DNA of 64,000 bases from Symbiodinium natans (GCA_905221605.1 CAJNDS010000824.1:387001-451000), one strand, 5' to 3'; counted from the first letter of the stretch, positions 1-10,384 are shown. A program made the numbers and translations. The notes: generated by a model not told the origin, from the letters alone.

Positions 1-59
1 AGGGCTTGTGCGCATGGTCCGGAGGGAGGGCAGCGGCTTCAGGGGTTCAGGGGGTGTGG

Positions 60-105
60 GTTTAGGGTTTCGGGTTTAGGGTTTAGGGTTTAGGGTTTCC
101 GAAAT
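60..105 (+). repeat. Interstitial TTTAGGG array
   Basis: Tandem TTTAGGG heptamers with one variant unit (TTTCGGG). This is the first of many interstitial copies of the plant/dinoflagellate-type telomere motif in the window. It runs directly into an inverted-repeat element at about 93-150. Confidence 0.9.
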
Positions 106-150
106 TAGGGGTACCATATCGGGGTCCCTTATTTTCGTAGACCCCCGTTC
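93..150. mobile_element. MITE-like element, family F6 (GGGTTTCCGAAA type), short copy
   Basis: It starts GGGTTTCCGAAATTAGGGG and ends near CTTATTTTCGTAGACCCCC. The two ends are imperfect inverted repeats. A longer relative lies at 4340-4452 and a degenerate one near 12248-12335. No coding capacity. Confidence 0.45.
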
Positions 151-1505
151 AGGTGTTTAGGCGGTTTAGGCGCTTTGGGGTTTACATTCAATTTCGAATC
201 TTGCAGTGTGAGCGCAATAAATCCCATACAGCCTACACACGCCGCCTAACCCCTGAACTCTAAGCCCTGCCCTCGCTCCAAGTGATTGATTCTCGTGGGA
301 CGCGCCAGGCTCTCACATTTGGGGCCGCACCACGACCGTGAGGCTGGCGGGCTCTTCGCAAACATCTGCGCTATCTAGGGGACGAAATAAACCCAATGCA
401 AAACTATGGCCAATATATATCTGATCCTTTCCTGCTCGCCTCATCGAACGTGTTTCGCTGGCACGCCTCAGTCTCCCCTTCTTCATTTTGTGTTGGACGT
501 CTCTCTGGGCATTCGCCCCTGCCTTTGGACTGAGCCTTTTCGCTGCGCCTGGCAAAGCTCGCCTCAGTCTCCCATGTCGCGCCGTCCACGGCCCAGTTTC
601 GGGTTTCTACAGCCTCTTCAGCTCCAAGCCCTTTTCGTGCCGTCAGGCAATGAAGCCAGGTTTTCAGTTTTCCGTCGCCTGATTCAAGTGTGGTGCTGCT
701 GTTCACCTTGGACTTTGTGGACATTTCGTGCCTGCCTTTGGACTGCAATCAAAGCTCGAGCTCTATGCGTCTCGCACCACTTGGGCTGGCTCTCTGCCGA
801 GTTGCTGCCGGCCACCCCAGGCCGCCACTCTGGACCCAGACCTTCCTCGTCGCCTTATGGCATTATGGGTGCTGAGAAAAACTTCGCCAGGAAAACCTGC
901 TGTCCTGGATGACCCGTCCAGTGCAAGGCTTCCTTCCTCGTAGTTCCTCGTAGGGTGCGGCGGAAATCGACCAACCTTTCCTTGCTGGTCGGGTTTGTGA
1001 CAGCATGCTCTGCCGCCTGATCCTGTTGACCAGCCCCGCTTACTGCTGCCAGCGTGTTCGGCCGCCACTCCGTAATTCATCCTCCTCCCTTTCGCAGCCT
1101 GGCTCCAGTCCGATGCCAGTGTCCGCGTATTACATTACAGGCTTTCGCCTCCTCTCGCAGTCGCCCGAACCTTCTTCCTGCCCAGGCCCCTTTCTCGCCC
1201 CGTAACCCCCACTTGGGCCCATTCCGGCTATTTTACTTCTTTTTTAAACAAATCTTCGAGAGGGGGCCGATGGCACTTGCGGAGGCCCCCTGAGATGCTC
1301 AGCGGGGAAGAGTGCGGGAGGCCGTGGCCGTATGCCACTGGTCGATTCCTTCCCTTCCCTTCCTTCCTTCCCTTCTATATTATAGACGAAGGTAGGACCC
1401 GTCTCGACCCCTGTTTCATTTTCAGGGTACCATGTCGCCCCATGATTGCAGAGAATTGCAAGCATCAACACAGCAGTGCTCCTGCCCCAAACCCTAACTT
1501 GGGAT
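151..1505. other. No recognised gene
   Basis: GC-moderate sequence largely free of telomere motifs. A long open frame on + (406-912) and one on - (404-748) overlap, and neither resembles a family I know. The stretch has weak internal duplication: CGCCTCAGTCTCCC occurs near 467 and 562, and TGCCTTTGGACTG near 520 and 731. It could be an old duplicated non-coding segment or part of an unrecognised gene. Confidence 0.4.
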
Positions 1506-1592
1506 TACTAGCAGTCCTTAAGAGGGATTGTAATAGGGGGTACGATAATCCATATTGAGGACTGTTAGTATAGGGGGGAACATCCCAAACCC
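1506..1592. mobile_element. MITE-like element, family F1 (CTAGCAGTCCTTA)
   Basis: The left end TACTAGCAGTCCTTA and the right end GAGGACTGTTAGTA are inverted repeats, followed by the conserved tail AGGGGGGAACATCCC. Related copies are at 10385-10465, 26938-27003, 37648-37745, and partially at 20320-20395 and 35520-35582. Non-autonomous, no ORF. Confidence 0.75.
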
Positions 1593-1773
1593 CAACCCTG
1601 AACCAATTCTCTGACAGTGCTCTCCCACCCGTGAGTTGCCTCGAGCTGAACTCGCTCGCGAGCATCGGCGGGCCCTGCATGGAGTGCTATGCCTCAGAAG
1701 TCGGGTTGGGTTTGGGGTTTGGAGCTTAGGGTAGAGGGCTTAGGGTTTATAGGGGCGCAGAGAACAACGGCAG

Positions 1774-1845
1774 AGGTCTGCCAAGTTTCGACAGTGCTGA
1801 TGCCAAACATTCCTGCCACGTCAAGCTCAGCTGCGTTGCGTCCCA
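1774..1845 (+). CDS. Putative exon, unidentified gene
   Basis: After CGGCAG the frame beginning GTC at 1776 reads VCQVSTVLMPNIPATSSSAA without stops. The island is preceded by a TTTAGGG-like stretch and followed by degenerate CCCTAAA repeats. I do not recognise the peptide, and the right boundary is not resolved. Confidence 0.3.
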
Positions 1846-2032
1846 CCAACCTCAATCCCCCAGCCCTCTAAGGCTTAAAAGCAGTATTATAAGGGCCCTC
1901 ACAGTCAATGTATACCACCCACACGTCCCCAAAGTTGAGCTCTAAACCCCAAGACCCTAGAACTAGAGCCCGGTACCCTAAAACCCCAAGCCCTATAAAC
2001 CCTGAACCTGCCATCCGCACGCTATGTTCCAG

Positions 2033-2090
2033 GTGTGTGCGGCTCTTCGTCGGCGGCACCTACGGTGGAGGCGTCATCGCCAGGGCCTGA
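2033..2090 (+). CDS. Putative terminal exon, unidentified gene
   Basis: Preceded by TGTTCCAG. The frame starting at 2034 reads CVRLFVGGTYGGGVIARA and then TGA. A second frame here (VCGSSSAAPTVEASSPGPES) is also open, so the true frame is uncertain. Product unknown. Confidence 0.3.
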
Positions 2091-2131
2091 GTCCGACAGT
2101 GGACGGTTCAGAGAAGTCGGACAGGGTTCTG

Positions 2132-2285
2132 GGTTAATAGGGTTGATGGGGTTGATAGGGTTAGTAGGGTAAAGACAAGAGGGCTAGTATAGGATTAGGG
2201 CTAATAGAGGGCTAGTATGGCGTTAATAGGGTTAACAGGGTTAATAGGGTTAGCAGGGGTCATGGGTTAGTAGGGTTTAGGGGAG
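2132..2285 (+). repeat. Degenerate GGGTTAATA/GGGTTAGTA repeat
   Basis: Imperfect units of 7-9 bp (GGGTTGATA, GGGTTAATA, GGGTTAGTA, GGGTTAACA) form a drifted relative of the TTTAGGG arrays. Confidence 0.7.
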
Positions 2286-2450
2286 CTCCTGGGTTGAAGG
2301 ATGTTGCTTTTTGGGAATGTTTGCCTAGCGTGCTCTACCTTGAATACCTGTGTTGCTCCTCCGACAAAGTTGACATCATCAGGGAAGTGTGTCTTAGTTA
2401 TTTACCACACATCCACTTTCTGGCAATCGACTGTTGAGTTCCTTGACCCT

Positions 2451-2512
2451 GAACCCTAAACCCTAAACCCTAAACCCTAAACCCTAAACCCTAAACCCTA
2501 AACCCTAAACCT
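2451..2512 (-). repeat. Interstitial CCCTAAA array
   Basis: About eight perfect CCCTAAA units, i.e. TTTAGGG on the minus strand. Confidence 0.95.
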
Positions 2513-2519
2513 TGAACAG

Positions 2520-3256
2520 CAGCCCAGACTACGATTGTTGGGGACGTTTCTTGCACCCAGCGCTGGCGACGTGAGGTTCCCGCGATGGATTATTCGCAGG
2601 TGAACAAGACCCAGTGGCAGCCCGACGCACCTCAACTAAAATGGGGGTTTACGAAAAAAAGGGGACCACCCAATATCAATATCAATAAATAAATAGAAAA
2701 ATATAAATATATAAATATATAAATATATAAATATATATATATATATATATTTATTTATTTATATTTATATATTTTCCCATGTCCCCAAATAGTAGGACTT
2801 CCTTTAAAATTTAAAAGAAGGACCCCAAAAAGGTAAGCCTAATGTCGGAACCCCCCCCCCCCAAAAAAAAAAAAAAAAAAAATAGAATGGGGAAAGTTGT
2901 GGACCGACGTGGGAAGTTCATGAGGCTTGTTCTGAGCTTGTTATGGTACCTTCTGGGGTTCTTTAAATAAGAGAGGCCGCCTTATAGCAAGGACCCTAAA
3001 AGGACCGTAATTTAGAGAAGTCACCATCTTGAGTATGTGCTGATCTTATGGGGGCAGTTGGGTCGGGGCTAGGACCTCGCAGGATGGAGCTCCAGCTTAT
3101 CCCAAAGCCGGACCTTCGAATTCAGGCCTAAACCACGTCAACCCCATGTATCCCCTGGCTCTTAGTAGAGAATGTGGGGATGTAGGGCCCTATATATACC
3201 CTTTAAGGAATTCTATAGGGTACCTCATTCCCATATTCCCTACCAAGAACCAACCC
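2520..3256. other. Mostly non-coding; AT hairpin and homopolymers
   Basis: At 2521-2608 a short open frame (GTFLAPSAGDVRFPRWIIR) ends at CAG|GTGA and could be an exon. An AT-only stretch at 2690-2775 is self-complementary (ATAAATATAT... with TATTTATATTTA). At 2849-2881 there is a run of 14 C followed by a run of A. The rest holds nothing I recognise. Confidence 0.4.
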
Positions 3257-3372
3257 TACTTGGAGGTTCATGGCCTGTACTTATAACCCACTTATAGGCC
3301 CCTTAATGCCCGAAGATGGTTAGAACTACAGTTATCAGTACAGTTATCATTGGTTAATAAGAGCCTCCAAGC
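3257..3372. mobile_element. MITE-like element, family F2 (CTTGGAGGTTCA)
   Basis: The left end CTACTTGGAGGTTCATGG and the right end GAGCCTCCAAGCTACC form terminal inverted repeats, with internal TTATAACC and CAGTTATCA motifs shared with copies at 3755, 17560, 38805 and 40858. Confidence 0.7.
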
Positions 3373-3374
3373 TA

Positions 3375-3437
3375 CCCTAAACCCTAAACCCTAAACCCCA
3401 AACCCTAAACCCTAAACCCTAAACCCTAAACCCTAAC
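3375..3437 (-). repeat. CCCTAAA array
   Basis: Nine near-perfect units directly abutting the F2 element on its left and an exon-like island on its right. Confidence 0.95.
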
Positions 3438-3462
3438 TCCTGGGCTCCTCCTCATGTTCTAG

Positions 3463-3537
3463 GAGTGCCTCCGCCTGCGGGTGTTCGGACAGCCACCTGT
3501 GGGTGATGACATCGCCTACACGGAGACAGGCTCGTGG
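3463..3537 (+). CDS. Putative exon, unidentified gene
   Basis: After GTTCTAG the frame reads ECLRLRVFGQPPVGDDIAYT and continues to GSW (25 codons), with GC-rich third positions like those of the transporter exons. CCCTAAA arrays flank it on both sides. No family recognised. Confidence 0.4.
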
Positions 3538-3598
3538 AACCCTAAACCCTAAACCCTAAACCCTACACCCTACACCCTAAACCCTAAACCCTAAACCT
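3538..3598 (-). repeat. CCCTAAA array
   Basis: Nine units, two of them CCCTACA variants. Confidence 0.95.
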
Positions 3599-3754
3599 AC
3601 ACGAGCACCAAGAGGGCCAAACTTTTTGGATTTTGTCATTGAACGATTAGGTAGTATATGGGGATGGGGATTTTCCACAATTCGGGATACCTTTTTTGAG
3701 CAATAGGGTATACGACTCTTCTCCTCGCTGAGGAACTTTTGCCGGTTTAAGGTG

Positions 3755-3862
3755 CTCTTCCTCTACTTGGAGGTTCAGGGTACCGAGTAGCCCAATTATC
3801 ACTGCAACTTCTAACCCAATAAGAGCCTACTCGGGTGCTGAAAAGGAGCTCCCTGAACCTCC
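3755..3862. mobile_element. MITE-like element, family F2
   Basis: Ends CTACTTGGAGGTTCAGGG and CCCTGAACCTCCC are inverted repeats. The interior (CAATTATCACTGCAAC, AATAAGAGCCT) matches the neighbouring copy at 3257-3372. Confidence 0.7.
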
Positions 3863-3865
3863 CAG

Positions 3866-3945
3866 GGTTTAGGGTTTAGGGTTTAGGGTTTAGGGTTTAG
3901 GGTTTAGGGTTTAGGGTTTAGGGTTTAGGGTTTAGGGTTTAGGGT
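3866..3945 (+). repeat. TTTAGGG array
   Basis: About eleven perfect units. Orientation is opposite to the arrays 300 bp upstream. Confidence 0.95.
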
Positions 3946-3958
3946 GCACCCTCTCCAG

Positions 3959-4030
3959 GTGGAGGTAGCATGCCCGGCCACGAGCAGCGGATGAACACCT
4001 TCTGCCGCGTGGCCAGCTTTCCTGGCCTTG
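3959..4030 (+). CDS. Putative exon, unidentified gene (GC donor)
   Basis: CTCTCCAG precedes an open frame reading GGSMPGHEQRMNTFCRVASF then PGL, and CTTG|GCTAAG follows, i.e. an AG acceptor and a GC donor as in the transporter genes downstream. Product unknown. Confidence 0.4.
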
Positions 4031-4092
4031 GCTAAGTGCGAAGGAGAGGTCTGACCAGGAGCTGGGGGAGTTCATAAAGAGGGGGGTGGGGG

Positions 4093-4182
4093 TAGGGTTT
4101 AGGGTTTAGGGTTTGGGGTTTAGGGTTTAGGGTTTAGGGCTTAGGGCTTAGGGCTTAGGGTTTAGTGTTTAGGGTTTAGGGT
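4093..4182 (+). repeat. TTTAGGG array with variants
   Basis: About thirteen units including TTTGGGG, CTTAGGG and TTTAGTG variants. Confidence 0.9.
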
Positions 4183-4339
4183 ATAGAAACTCTGTTGGCG
4201 GAGTACGTGGGCTTTACCCCTTAAATTCATGCGGCCAGCTTCAGCACCAGTGCTGACCGCTGGCCTGGCTTGAAGGGCGTGGGAGTTTCTTGCGAGGACT
4301 ACATAGGGTTGTGGGGCAGGACGAGGCTTTGCTTTGCTT

Positions 4340-4452
4340 GGGGGTTTCCGAAAATAGGGGGGGGGGGGGTACCTTATTCAGGTCCTTCTTATAAGGGGAT
4401 CCTACTATTCGGGGTCAAAATTAGGGGTCCGTTATTCTGGTAAACCCCCACT
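4340..4452. mobile_element. MITE-like element, family F6
   Basis: The left end GGGGGTTTCCGAAAATAGGG and the right end TTATTCTGGTAAACCCCC are imperfect inverted repeats. It contains a G-run and GGATCCTACTATTCGGGGTC, which recurs inverted near 12290. Confidence 0.6.
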
Positions 4453-4553
4453 TCGTCTCCCCCCCAAGAAGAATTCAGGATGCTTCGTGCCGGCTGGTAC
4501 ACTGTACTGCCGACCCACAAGTCTGTAAGCCCTGAACTGTTACACATGTGATT

Positions 4554-4585
4554 TAGGGTTTAGGGTTTAGGGTTTAGGGTTTAGG
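4554..4585 (+). repeat. TTTAGGG array
   Basis: Four units. Confidence 0.9.
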
Positions 4586-4812
4586 AATTGCCGGCGAGCT
4601 CTTCCCAGCTTCTGGTCCGTGGTTCAGGGTGGATGATTAAGATTTTGTGAGAGCTCATGGTTGAGGGTTTAGGGGGGCCTTGGGGGTACAGTAGGTGCTT
4701 GTACAAAGGAGGAGGCCCTAAATCATTGGGCTTCTGCAATTTTGCGGCCTGGCGTCTAGCTGACGGAGCTGTCCGAAGGCCCCGAGGCGTGCCTTTTGGC
4801 AAATCGAATTAC

Positions 4813-4874
4813 TGGGTTTAGGGTTTTAGGGTTTAGGGTTTAGGGTTTGGGGTTTAGGGTTTAGGGTTTAGGTC
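4813..4874 (+). repeat. TTTAGGG array
   Basis: Eight to nine units with one TTTGGGG variant. It is followed by CTTGTAG and an exon-like island. Confidence 0.95.
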
Positions 4875-4880
4875 TTGTAG

Positions 4881-4997
4881 GCTCACCGGCATGGAGACAG
4901 CAGTGCCTGCCGCAGCTTGTGCAAATCCTGCACGCTTCGGTCCGGCCCGGTGGCAAGCTTTGGGCATACTTTCTGCTCCGATCTGGTGATTGAACAG
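4881..4997 (+). CDS. Putative exon, frame ambiguous
   Basis: After CTTGTAG two + frames are open over about 117 bp. One reads LPQLVQILHASVRPGGKLWA. The other reads SLCKSCTLRSGPVASFGHTF, then CSDLVIEQ, up to GAACAG|GTCC. Only one can be real and I cannot choose. No domain assigned. Confidence 0.3.
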
Positions 4998-5004
4998 GTC
5001 CGGG

Positions 5005-5945
5005 CGAACGAGCAGAGCTGGCCCCTTTGAATCAGCGTGGATGCCCCGCCAACTCGTAGCATTTTCCCTTCGGCTTCTCGCAGTCTTTGAGTGTTAGGCT
5101 GGGCTCTGCAGGGATAGGGGAACCTGCAAACATGTTCAACAATGCACTATTGTTAGTAGCATCGTCCTGTTAATGCTTATATCATATGAGGTTCCATTGA
5201 TATTATCATTATAAGCCAGCCTCCTCAACGACTGCGCGGAGCCTCCCCTGAGCCGCTTCACAGTTTTCCGTTGAAAGGGGCCCAGTCCCCTAGACTTTCC
5301 GAAACTGGAGGGCGAAGGAAACGTCCGGCTTCCCTCGTCGCCGGCCAAACCCTCGTTCAGCCCAAGGTATCTAAGGGACCATGTCTTTTGTAGACTTGCC
5401 ACGAATGCACAAGGAAGTTGCAGGGACATATATATATATATATACACATACATATACATATAAACATATATGTATATATATATATACATACATACATACA
5501 TACATACACACACGTACGCATATTTTTTTGCAAAACGATCATATGGGTCGTTCTTCATCGACATAGCCCCTTTCTAAGTACTCAAGCTGGAGGCACCCTA
5601 CCACTTTTGAGAATGTATATAACTTAGGGGCTGGGTGCTTAACCTTTACCCTTTGTGGTGAAATAGAATCCTACTATATGCCAGAGGTTAACCTTTTTGG
5701 GGCTAGGGTATTCATCCCTACGATAGGCAGCCAGCCATACTTTGTTTGCCCTTGGACCCTCCGGCCGTGGATGAGGCGCCCCATCCAGTCTCAGCTCTTG
5801 CGTTCAGGCGTGAGCCTCCTTTAGTCATACGAGCAAATCCAGTATCCGGGTACCTCATACAGGGGTCGGAAGAGCAATAGCATTCCCTTATGGTCACTAT
5901 GTAGCTACACTATATAGTTATCCCTCGACACCCTATTCTACTTTC
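5005..5945. other. No recognised gene; contains a TA/CATA microsatellite
   Basis: The tract at 5424-5530 is (TA)n, (CATA)n and (CACG)-rich. The small open frames across it (TYIYIY-type peptides) are microsatellite translations. The remaining sequence has no recognised coding or RNA feature. Confidence 0.5.
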
Positions 5946-6058
5946 ATGGGTTTCCCTACCACCCCCTCTATACTACCCCCCCTAGGTTGCCCCTTAAAAA
6001 ACCTTAATTATCCCCGAATAGCCTTAACCCAGGAGGGGTAGTATAGAGGGGGATAGCA
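5946..6058. mobile_element. MITE-like element, family F3 (CTACTACCCCC)
   Basis: CCCCCTCTATACTACCCCCC on the left is answered by GGGGTAGTATAGAGGGGG on the right, an almost perfect inverted repeat around CCTTAATTATCCCCGAATAG. Related copies are at 10908-10990 and 22727-22835. Confidence 0.7.
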
Positions 6059-6738
6059 GGGGAGGCCCCTATAGTAGATGTGCAGGGGCTTTATAGGGTT
6101 CTGGGGGGTTCGGGGTTTCGTGGGTTCAGCTCCCAAGTTCACGTTTGCGATTCTTGTTCGGGTTCAGGGTTTCGGGTTTCGGGTTTAGGGTTTAGGGGCC
6201 AAGGTTTAGTGTTGTGACGGAAGATATTCGATGGGTACCCGAAACTAAGCTTTGCCCGTATGGCAGGTCCTGCTTTGCAACCGCAGCTGCAGAGGCAACT
6301 TTTAATTTTCCGAAAAGTTGTTGTCACTTTGCGGTGAGCAGATAAACTTTCATGCAGAAGCCCCCTTTTTCCCCTGAAACGCTCCCCTTCCTCGCCCTTT
6401 GCACCCTTAGCCTCGGGACTACGCTGTGAACAGTGTCCGGCTTTCCATTGACCATGCAGCAGCCACGAAGTGGGCACTCTGCATCAAACTAAGTCATCTT
6501 CGGCGATCGAGAAAAAGGGGCTGGGACATGCTTGCTGCACCCTAACACCATGAGCTACTCCTGAAACGATAAACCTTCTAGCCTTTTGAGGCCTAGGACC
6601 CCCTTACGCGCCCTAAACCCTGGAACCACACCCCTTGACGCGCTAGACTTTTGAGTCGGTGTTGGATTTTTTGGGGTGTCGGCATTCAGGCTGCAGGGTG
6701 TTCGCTTCAGGGCTTTCGGCCTTTAGGCTCTACGGGGC

Positions 6739-6823
6739 TTTAGGGTTTTAGGGTTTTAGGGTTTTGGGGTTTTGGGGTTTTGGGGTTTTGGGGTTTTGGG
6801 GTTCTGGGGTTTTGGGGTTTTGG
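6739..6823 (+). repeat. Octamer array TTTTAGGG then TTTTGGGG
   Basis: Three TTTTAGGG units are followed by about eight TTTTGGGG units, one reading TTCTGGGG. The period is 8 instead of 7, so this is a distinct local variant of the telomere-like motif. Confidence 0.9.
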
Positions 6824-6929
6824 GCCACCACATGGGACCCTAAACCCTAAACCTGAGCCCTACAAGCTATAAACTCTATCTTGGTGCTCGTGTGAGACCC
6901 CAGAATCCGCTGTATTCAGGCAGCTACCG

Positions 6930-6972
6930 TAGCCCCAAACCCTAAACCCTAAACCCTAAACCCTAAACCCTA
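6930..6972 (-). repeat. CCCTAAA array
   Basis: Five to six units. Confidence 0.9.
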
Positions 6973-7096
6973 TGTTCTTCACACTCCTAGCCTTCAAATG
7001 AAGGACGGTTCTTCTTGGCCTGAAAGTTTCAATCCTCCAACCAGCCCAAGCCTTGAAACCCAAAGCCTCCACCAAACCCGGCCTTAACCCCATACC

Positions 7097-7168
7097 GGTT
7101 TAGGGTTTAGGGTTTATAGGGTTTAGGGTTTAGGGTTTAGGGTTTAGGGTTTAGGGTTTAGGGTTTAA
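7097..7168 (+). repeat. TTTAGGG array
   Basis: About ten units with one TTTATAGGG interruption. Confidence 0.95.
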
Positions 7169-7259
7169 CCCTCTAGCAAAACCCAAGCTTTGCCTAGAGA
7201 TACAGGACATGCATCCCACACGATGCTGCCCGACGCACCTGCAGGTCCGCTCCCTCTGA

Positions 7260-7670
7260 GTTCATCTACCCTATAAACCCTGAACCCGGTATGCCCTGAA
7301 CCCTGAACCCTAACCGCATCCGCCTGATATACCGTATACCCTATAGGCCCTATGTGGCCCTATAGACCCCATGTACCCTGTATACCCTATATACGCTATA
7401 TACCCTACTGTATAAACCCTGAACCCTGTAAACCCTTCCTCAAAAGCCCCGGACAATTGGGCTCCCTAAGCCCTACACGCCCAACTTACCTTCAGCCCCT
7501 CAAGTCTCGTACGTATTGCGCCCGAATCCCCCAGCAAGACTTGTTAACCCCCAAGCCTTGCTGCCTACTTCTCTTTTTTGCAGCTATAGATATGTATATG
7601 TAGATGTTGCGAGGTTTGGTTGATAGAGGCAATCGCAAGACAAGATTAACAACGAGAATCATATCGATAA
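7260..7670. other. Degenerate repeat and unique sequence, no recognised gene
   Basis: The region holds degenerate CCCTATA/CCTATATA repeats (7320-7420). The open frame on + 7352-7603 is largely translation of these. Nothing else is recognised. Confidence 0.4.
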
Positions 7671-7676
7671 GTCCCC

Positions 7677-7740
7677 AAACCCTAAACCCCAAACCCCAAA
7701 CCCTAAACCCTAAACCCTAAACCCTAAACCCTTAACCCTA
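7677..7740 (-). repeat. CCCTAAA array
   Basis: Nine units with CCCCAAA variants at the left end. Confidence 0.95.
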
Positions 7741-7904
7741 GGCTGCCTGGAGTTGCTTCATGCTGGGGGCCCGCAAGGGGTCCCATAATGCGTCTTGGGA
7801 AGCGTGCCAAAGATGGGCGACCAAAGAAGGACAAGAAGGCGCGGGCACGGGACACTAAGCGCTGAGCTACAACTACTGAGCCCTCAGACCCTAAGAAGCC
7901 CTAC

Positions 7905-8032
7905 CCCTAAACCCCAAACCCTAAACCCCACACCCAAAACCCTTAACCCTAAACCCTAAGAAGCCCTACCCCTAAACCCTAAACCCCACACCCCAAACCC
8001 CTTAACCCTAAACCCTAACCCTAAACCCTATT
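7905..8032 (-). repeat. CCCTAAA array, internally duplicated
   Basis: A block AAGAAGCCCTACCCCTAAAC with its flanking CCCTAAA units occurs twice (starting near 7890 and 7958), giving a higher-order repeat of about 68 bp. Confidence 0.8.
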
Positions 8033-8267
8033 CCTTTTTCGCCCTGGTTGAGGTTCTTGGTGTCTTGGGGTTCCCTAAAGCCTCAGACCATGTGAGCGTT
8101 TAGGATTCAGGGTTTAGGGTTTAGGGGCCTCTGCTTGGAAATGCCTTGGTCTCTCAGAAGCAGGCTTTCGTAGGCCGCCATCGTGGCTGACCACATCCCC
8201 CCCCCCCCTGCAAACCTTGAACTCCAAACTCCAAAACCCTCTACTTTGTTTGACCCTTGGGACCCTG

Positions 8268-8335
8268 AACCCTAAACCCTAAACCCTGAACCCTAAACCC
8301 TAAACCCTAAACCCTAAACCCTAAACCCTAAACCC
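8268..8335 (-). repeat. CCCTAAA array
   Basis: Nine to ten units. Confidence 0.95.
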
Positions 8336-8462
8336 CTACCTTCTCCCTTATTGGTTTTTGACGGGAGGATCACATCACATTGGCATGCTTCAGAGGGTTG
8401 AAGAGAAGAGGCCAACCGATAGCAGAGACCCCAACTCCAACCACCCGCTCCCGAAAGTTGAT

Positions 8463-8715
8463 CAGGGTTTAGGGGTTTTAGGGTTTTAGGGGTTTTAGGG
8501 GGTTTAGGGGTTTTAGGGGTTTTAGGGGTTTTAGGGGTTTTAGGGGTTTTAGGGGTTTTAGGGGTTTTAGGAGTTTTAGGGGTTTAGGGTTTAGGGTTTA
8601 GGGGTTTAGGGTTTTAGGGGTTGAGGGGTTTAGGGGTTTAGGGTTTAGGGTTTAGGGTTTAGGGTTTAGGGCTTAGGGCTTAGGGCTTAGGGTTTAGGGT
8701 TTAGGGTTTAGGGAA
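8463..8715 (+). repeat. Mixed TTTTAGGGG (9-mer) and TTTAGGG (7-mer) array
   Basis: From 8463 to about 8585 the unit is TTTTAGGGG (about twelve copies, period 9). It then returns through mixed units to TTTAGGG and CTTAGGG heptamers. Confidence 0.9.
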
Positions 8716-8977
8716 TCGATCGCAGAGGACCCCAAGTCGGATGCACCGAGCAGAGAGGCCGGGCGAGGGACTGCGAACGCCTGTGTCGCAGGCTTCTCGC
8801 GCACCCTAGGGTTGTGGGTTTAGGGCTTAGGGTTTAGGGTTGAGGGTTTCGGGTCGCGGGTTTAGGGTTTGAGGTTTTAAGGGGGGGGGGGGGGGCTTTT
8901 GACTTCGCCCTAAACCTGAAGCCTTAAATCTTTTTGGACCCTGGGCACTGTGACCAGCATCGCCGTTTTTGAGTCAC

Positions 8978-9113
8978 CCTAAACCCTAAACCCTAAACCC
9001 TAAACCCTAAACCCTAAACCCTAAACCCTAAACCCTGAACCCTAAAACCCTAAACCCTAAACCCTGAACCCTAAACCCTAAACCCTAAACCCTAAACCCT
9101 AAACCCTAAACCC
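8978..9113 (-). repeat. CCCTAAA array
   Basis: About nineteen units with a few CCCTGAA and CCCTAAAA variants. Confidence 0.95.
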
Positions 9114-9225
9114 TGTGCTGTGCCGTCCTTCTCTGGTGCGGCCAGGCTTTGGCAGAATCCCCGAGCAGGTGGGCAGCGTGCGGCAGACTGGCGTGGGGTG
9201 AGGGAATGGTGGCCCTAAGGCTCCA

Positions 9226-9400
9226 TGTACCCATGTAGTAGATACTTGGGTTTAGGTTTTAGGGTTTAGGGTTTAGGGTTTAGGGTTTAGGGTTTAGGGG
9301 TTACGGTTTTGGGTTTAGGGTTTAGGGGGCCTTAAAAGGGTCCCTAATAGAACCTTAAGGGCATGGAGCCTTGGGGTAGCACTTCTAAGCTCTGTTAACC
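9226..9400. mobile_element. Inverted-repeat element carrying a TTTAGGG array inside
   Basis: CCCTAAGGCTCCATGTACCC on the left is answered by AAGGGCATGGAGCCTTGGGG on the right. A TTTAGGG array (9248-9330) lies between the arms. The GGTCCATGTACC-type arm is shared with the composite repeat at 49563-49975. Confidence 0.5.
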
Positions 9401-10185
9401 TTCAGAGGCCCAGGACCCTGAGCCCTAAAATCCCAGACCCCAAACCCAGAGCGCCCTGGCCTCAAATAATGAACCCCAAATCCCAAGCGCCGCAAACCCA
9501 AGAAGCCCCTATATAAACCCTAAAAAACCCTAAACCCTAAAACGCCCTAAACACTAAACCCTAACAAACCGCAAACCCTAAACAGGCCACGCCGCTGGGC
9601 AGTGGCACTCCTTGGTGGGGCCCTATTTCAGGCAGGGTTTGGGTGGTTCCGGCGGGGTGGTTGGGGTTTGGGCTTTGGGCTTTGGGCTTTGGGGTTTAGG
9701 GTTTAGGGTACGGCTTTAGGGTTTAGGGATTAGGGTTTTGGGTCCAGGGGTTTAGGGGCGAGGGCTTCACCACTCCAAGCAGGGCTTGGCTTGGGGGTTG
9801 GGGGTTGACCCTAAATCCCCAGCCGAAAGCGCTTGAGAGGAACTCTTGAGCTTGGTGGTCGACCATAGGATGGCCGGCAAGTGAGATGGATGCCTTGGTC
9901 GAAGCGCCTGTGACCCCGAACGAGCCCTAAAACCCCCCAAAAAATGCTCATCCGAGCTCATCCGTATCAGCTTCCCCAGTACAAGCTTTGTGGCGATGTG
10001 TCGTATCGATTTACGTCATGCGTGCTACGCCCTGCAGTCGGAGATTGGCAGAGGGTTCCCTCCCCCCTCGATGGGAATGAAGACGAAGCTGCACTCTAGC
10101 CCTAAACCCTAAACCCCAAACCCCAAGCCCCAAGCCCCAAGCCCCGACCCCCAAGCCCCAAGCCCTAAACCTACTCCTTCGCCTT
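9401..10185. other. Degenerate CCCTAAA relatives, no recognised gene
   Basis: Drifted CCCTAAA/CCCCAAG units (9480-9590, 10100-10170), TTTGGGC units near 9665-9695, and short GC-rich islands, one reading QATPLGSGTPWWGPISG near 9584. No gene assigned. Confidence 0.4.
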
Positions 10186-10188
10186 GAG

Positions 10189-10240
10189 GCTGTCTTGGGC
10201 CTTTTCTTCTTCCGATATGGCGGCGAGGCGATGGGGGGTA
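10189..10240 (+). CDS. Putative exon, unidentified gene
   Basis: After CCTTGAG the frame reads AVLGLFFFRYGGEAMGG. It is flanked by CCCCAAG/CCCTAAA repeats on both sides. It is hydrophobic and might be part of a membrane protein. Boundaries are tentative. Confidence 0.3.
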
Positions 10241-10384
10241 TGGATTCATGAACCCTAAACCCTAAACCCTAAACCCTAAACCCATAACCTTTGAGCTCTT
10301 CAGTTTGGATGGTCGCTCAGCTCCACGAACTTGATCCAGGACTCACTGTGCCCCCTCGACTCGAGGATTGGGATCTTCACCGTT

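Noticed and set aside
60-105. A true chromosome end at the left edge
   Set aside because: Only about six units with unique DNA on the left side. Arrays of this kind occur throughout the window in both orientations.
6739-6823. Ciliate-type TTTTGGGG telomere or contamination
   Set aside because: The block grades from TTTTAGGG units in the same array, so it is a local variant of the resident repeat.
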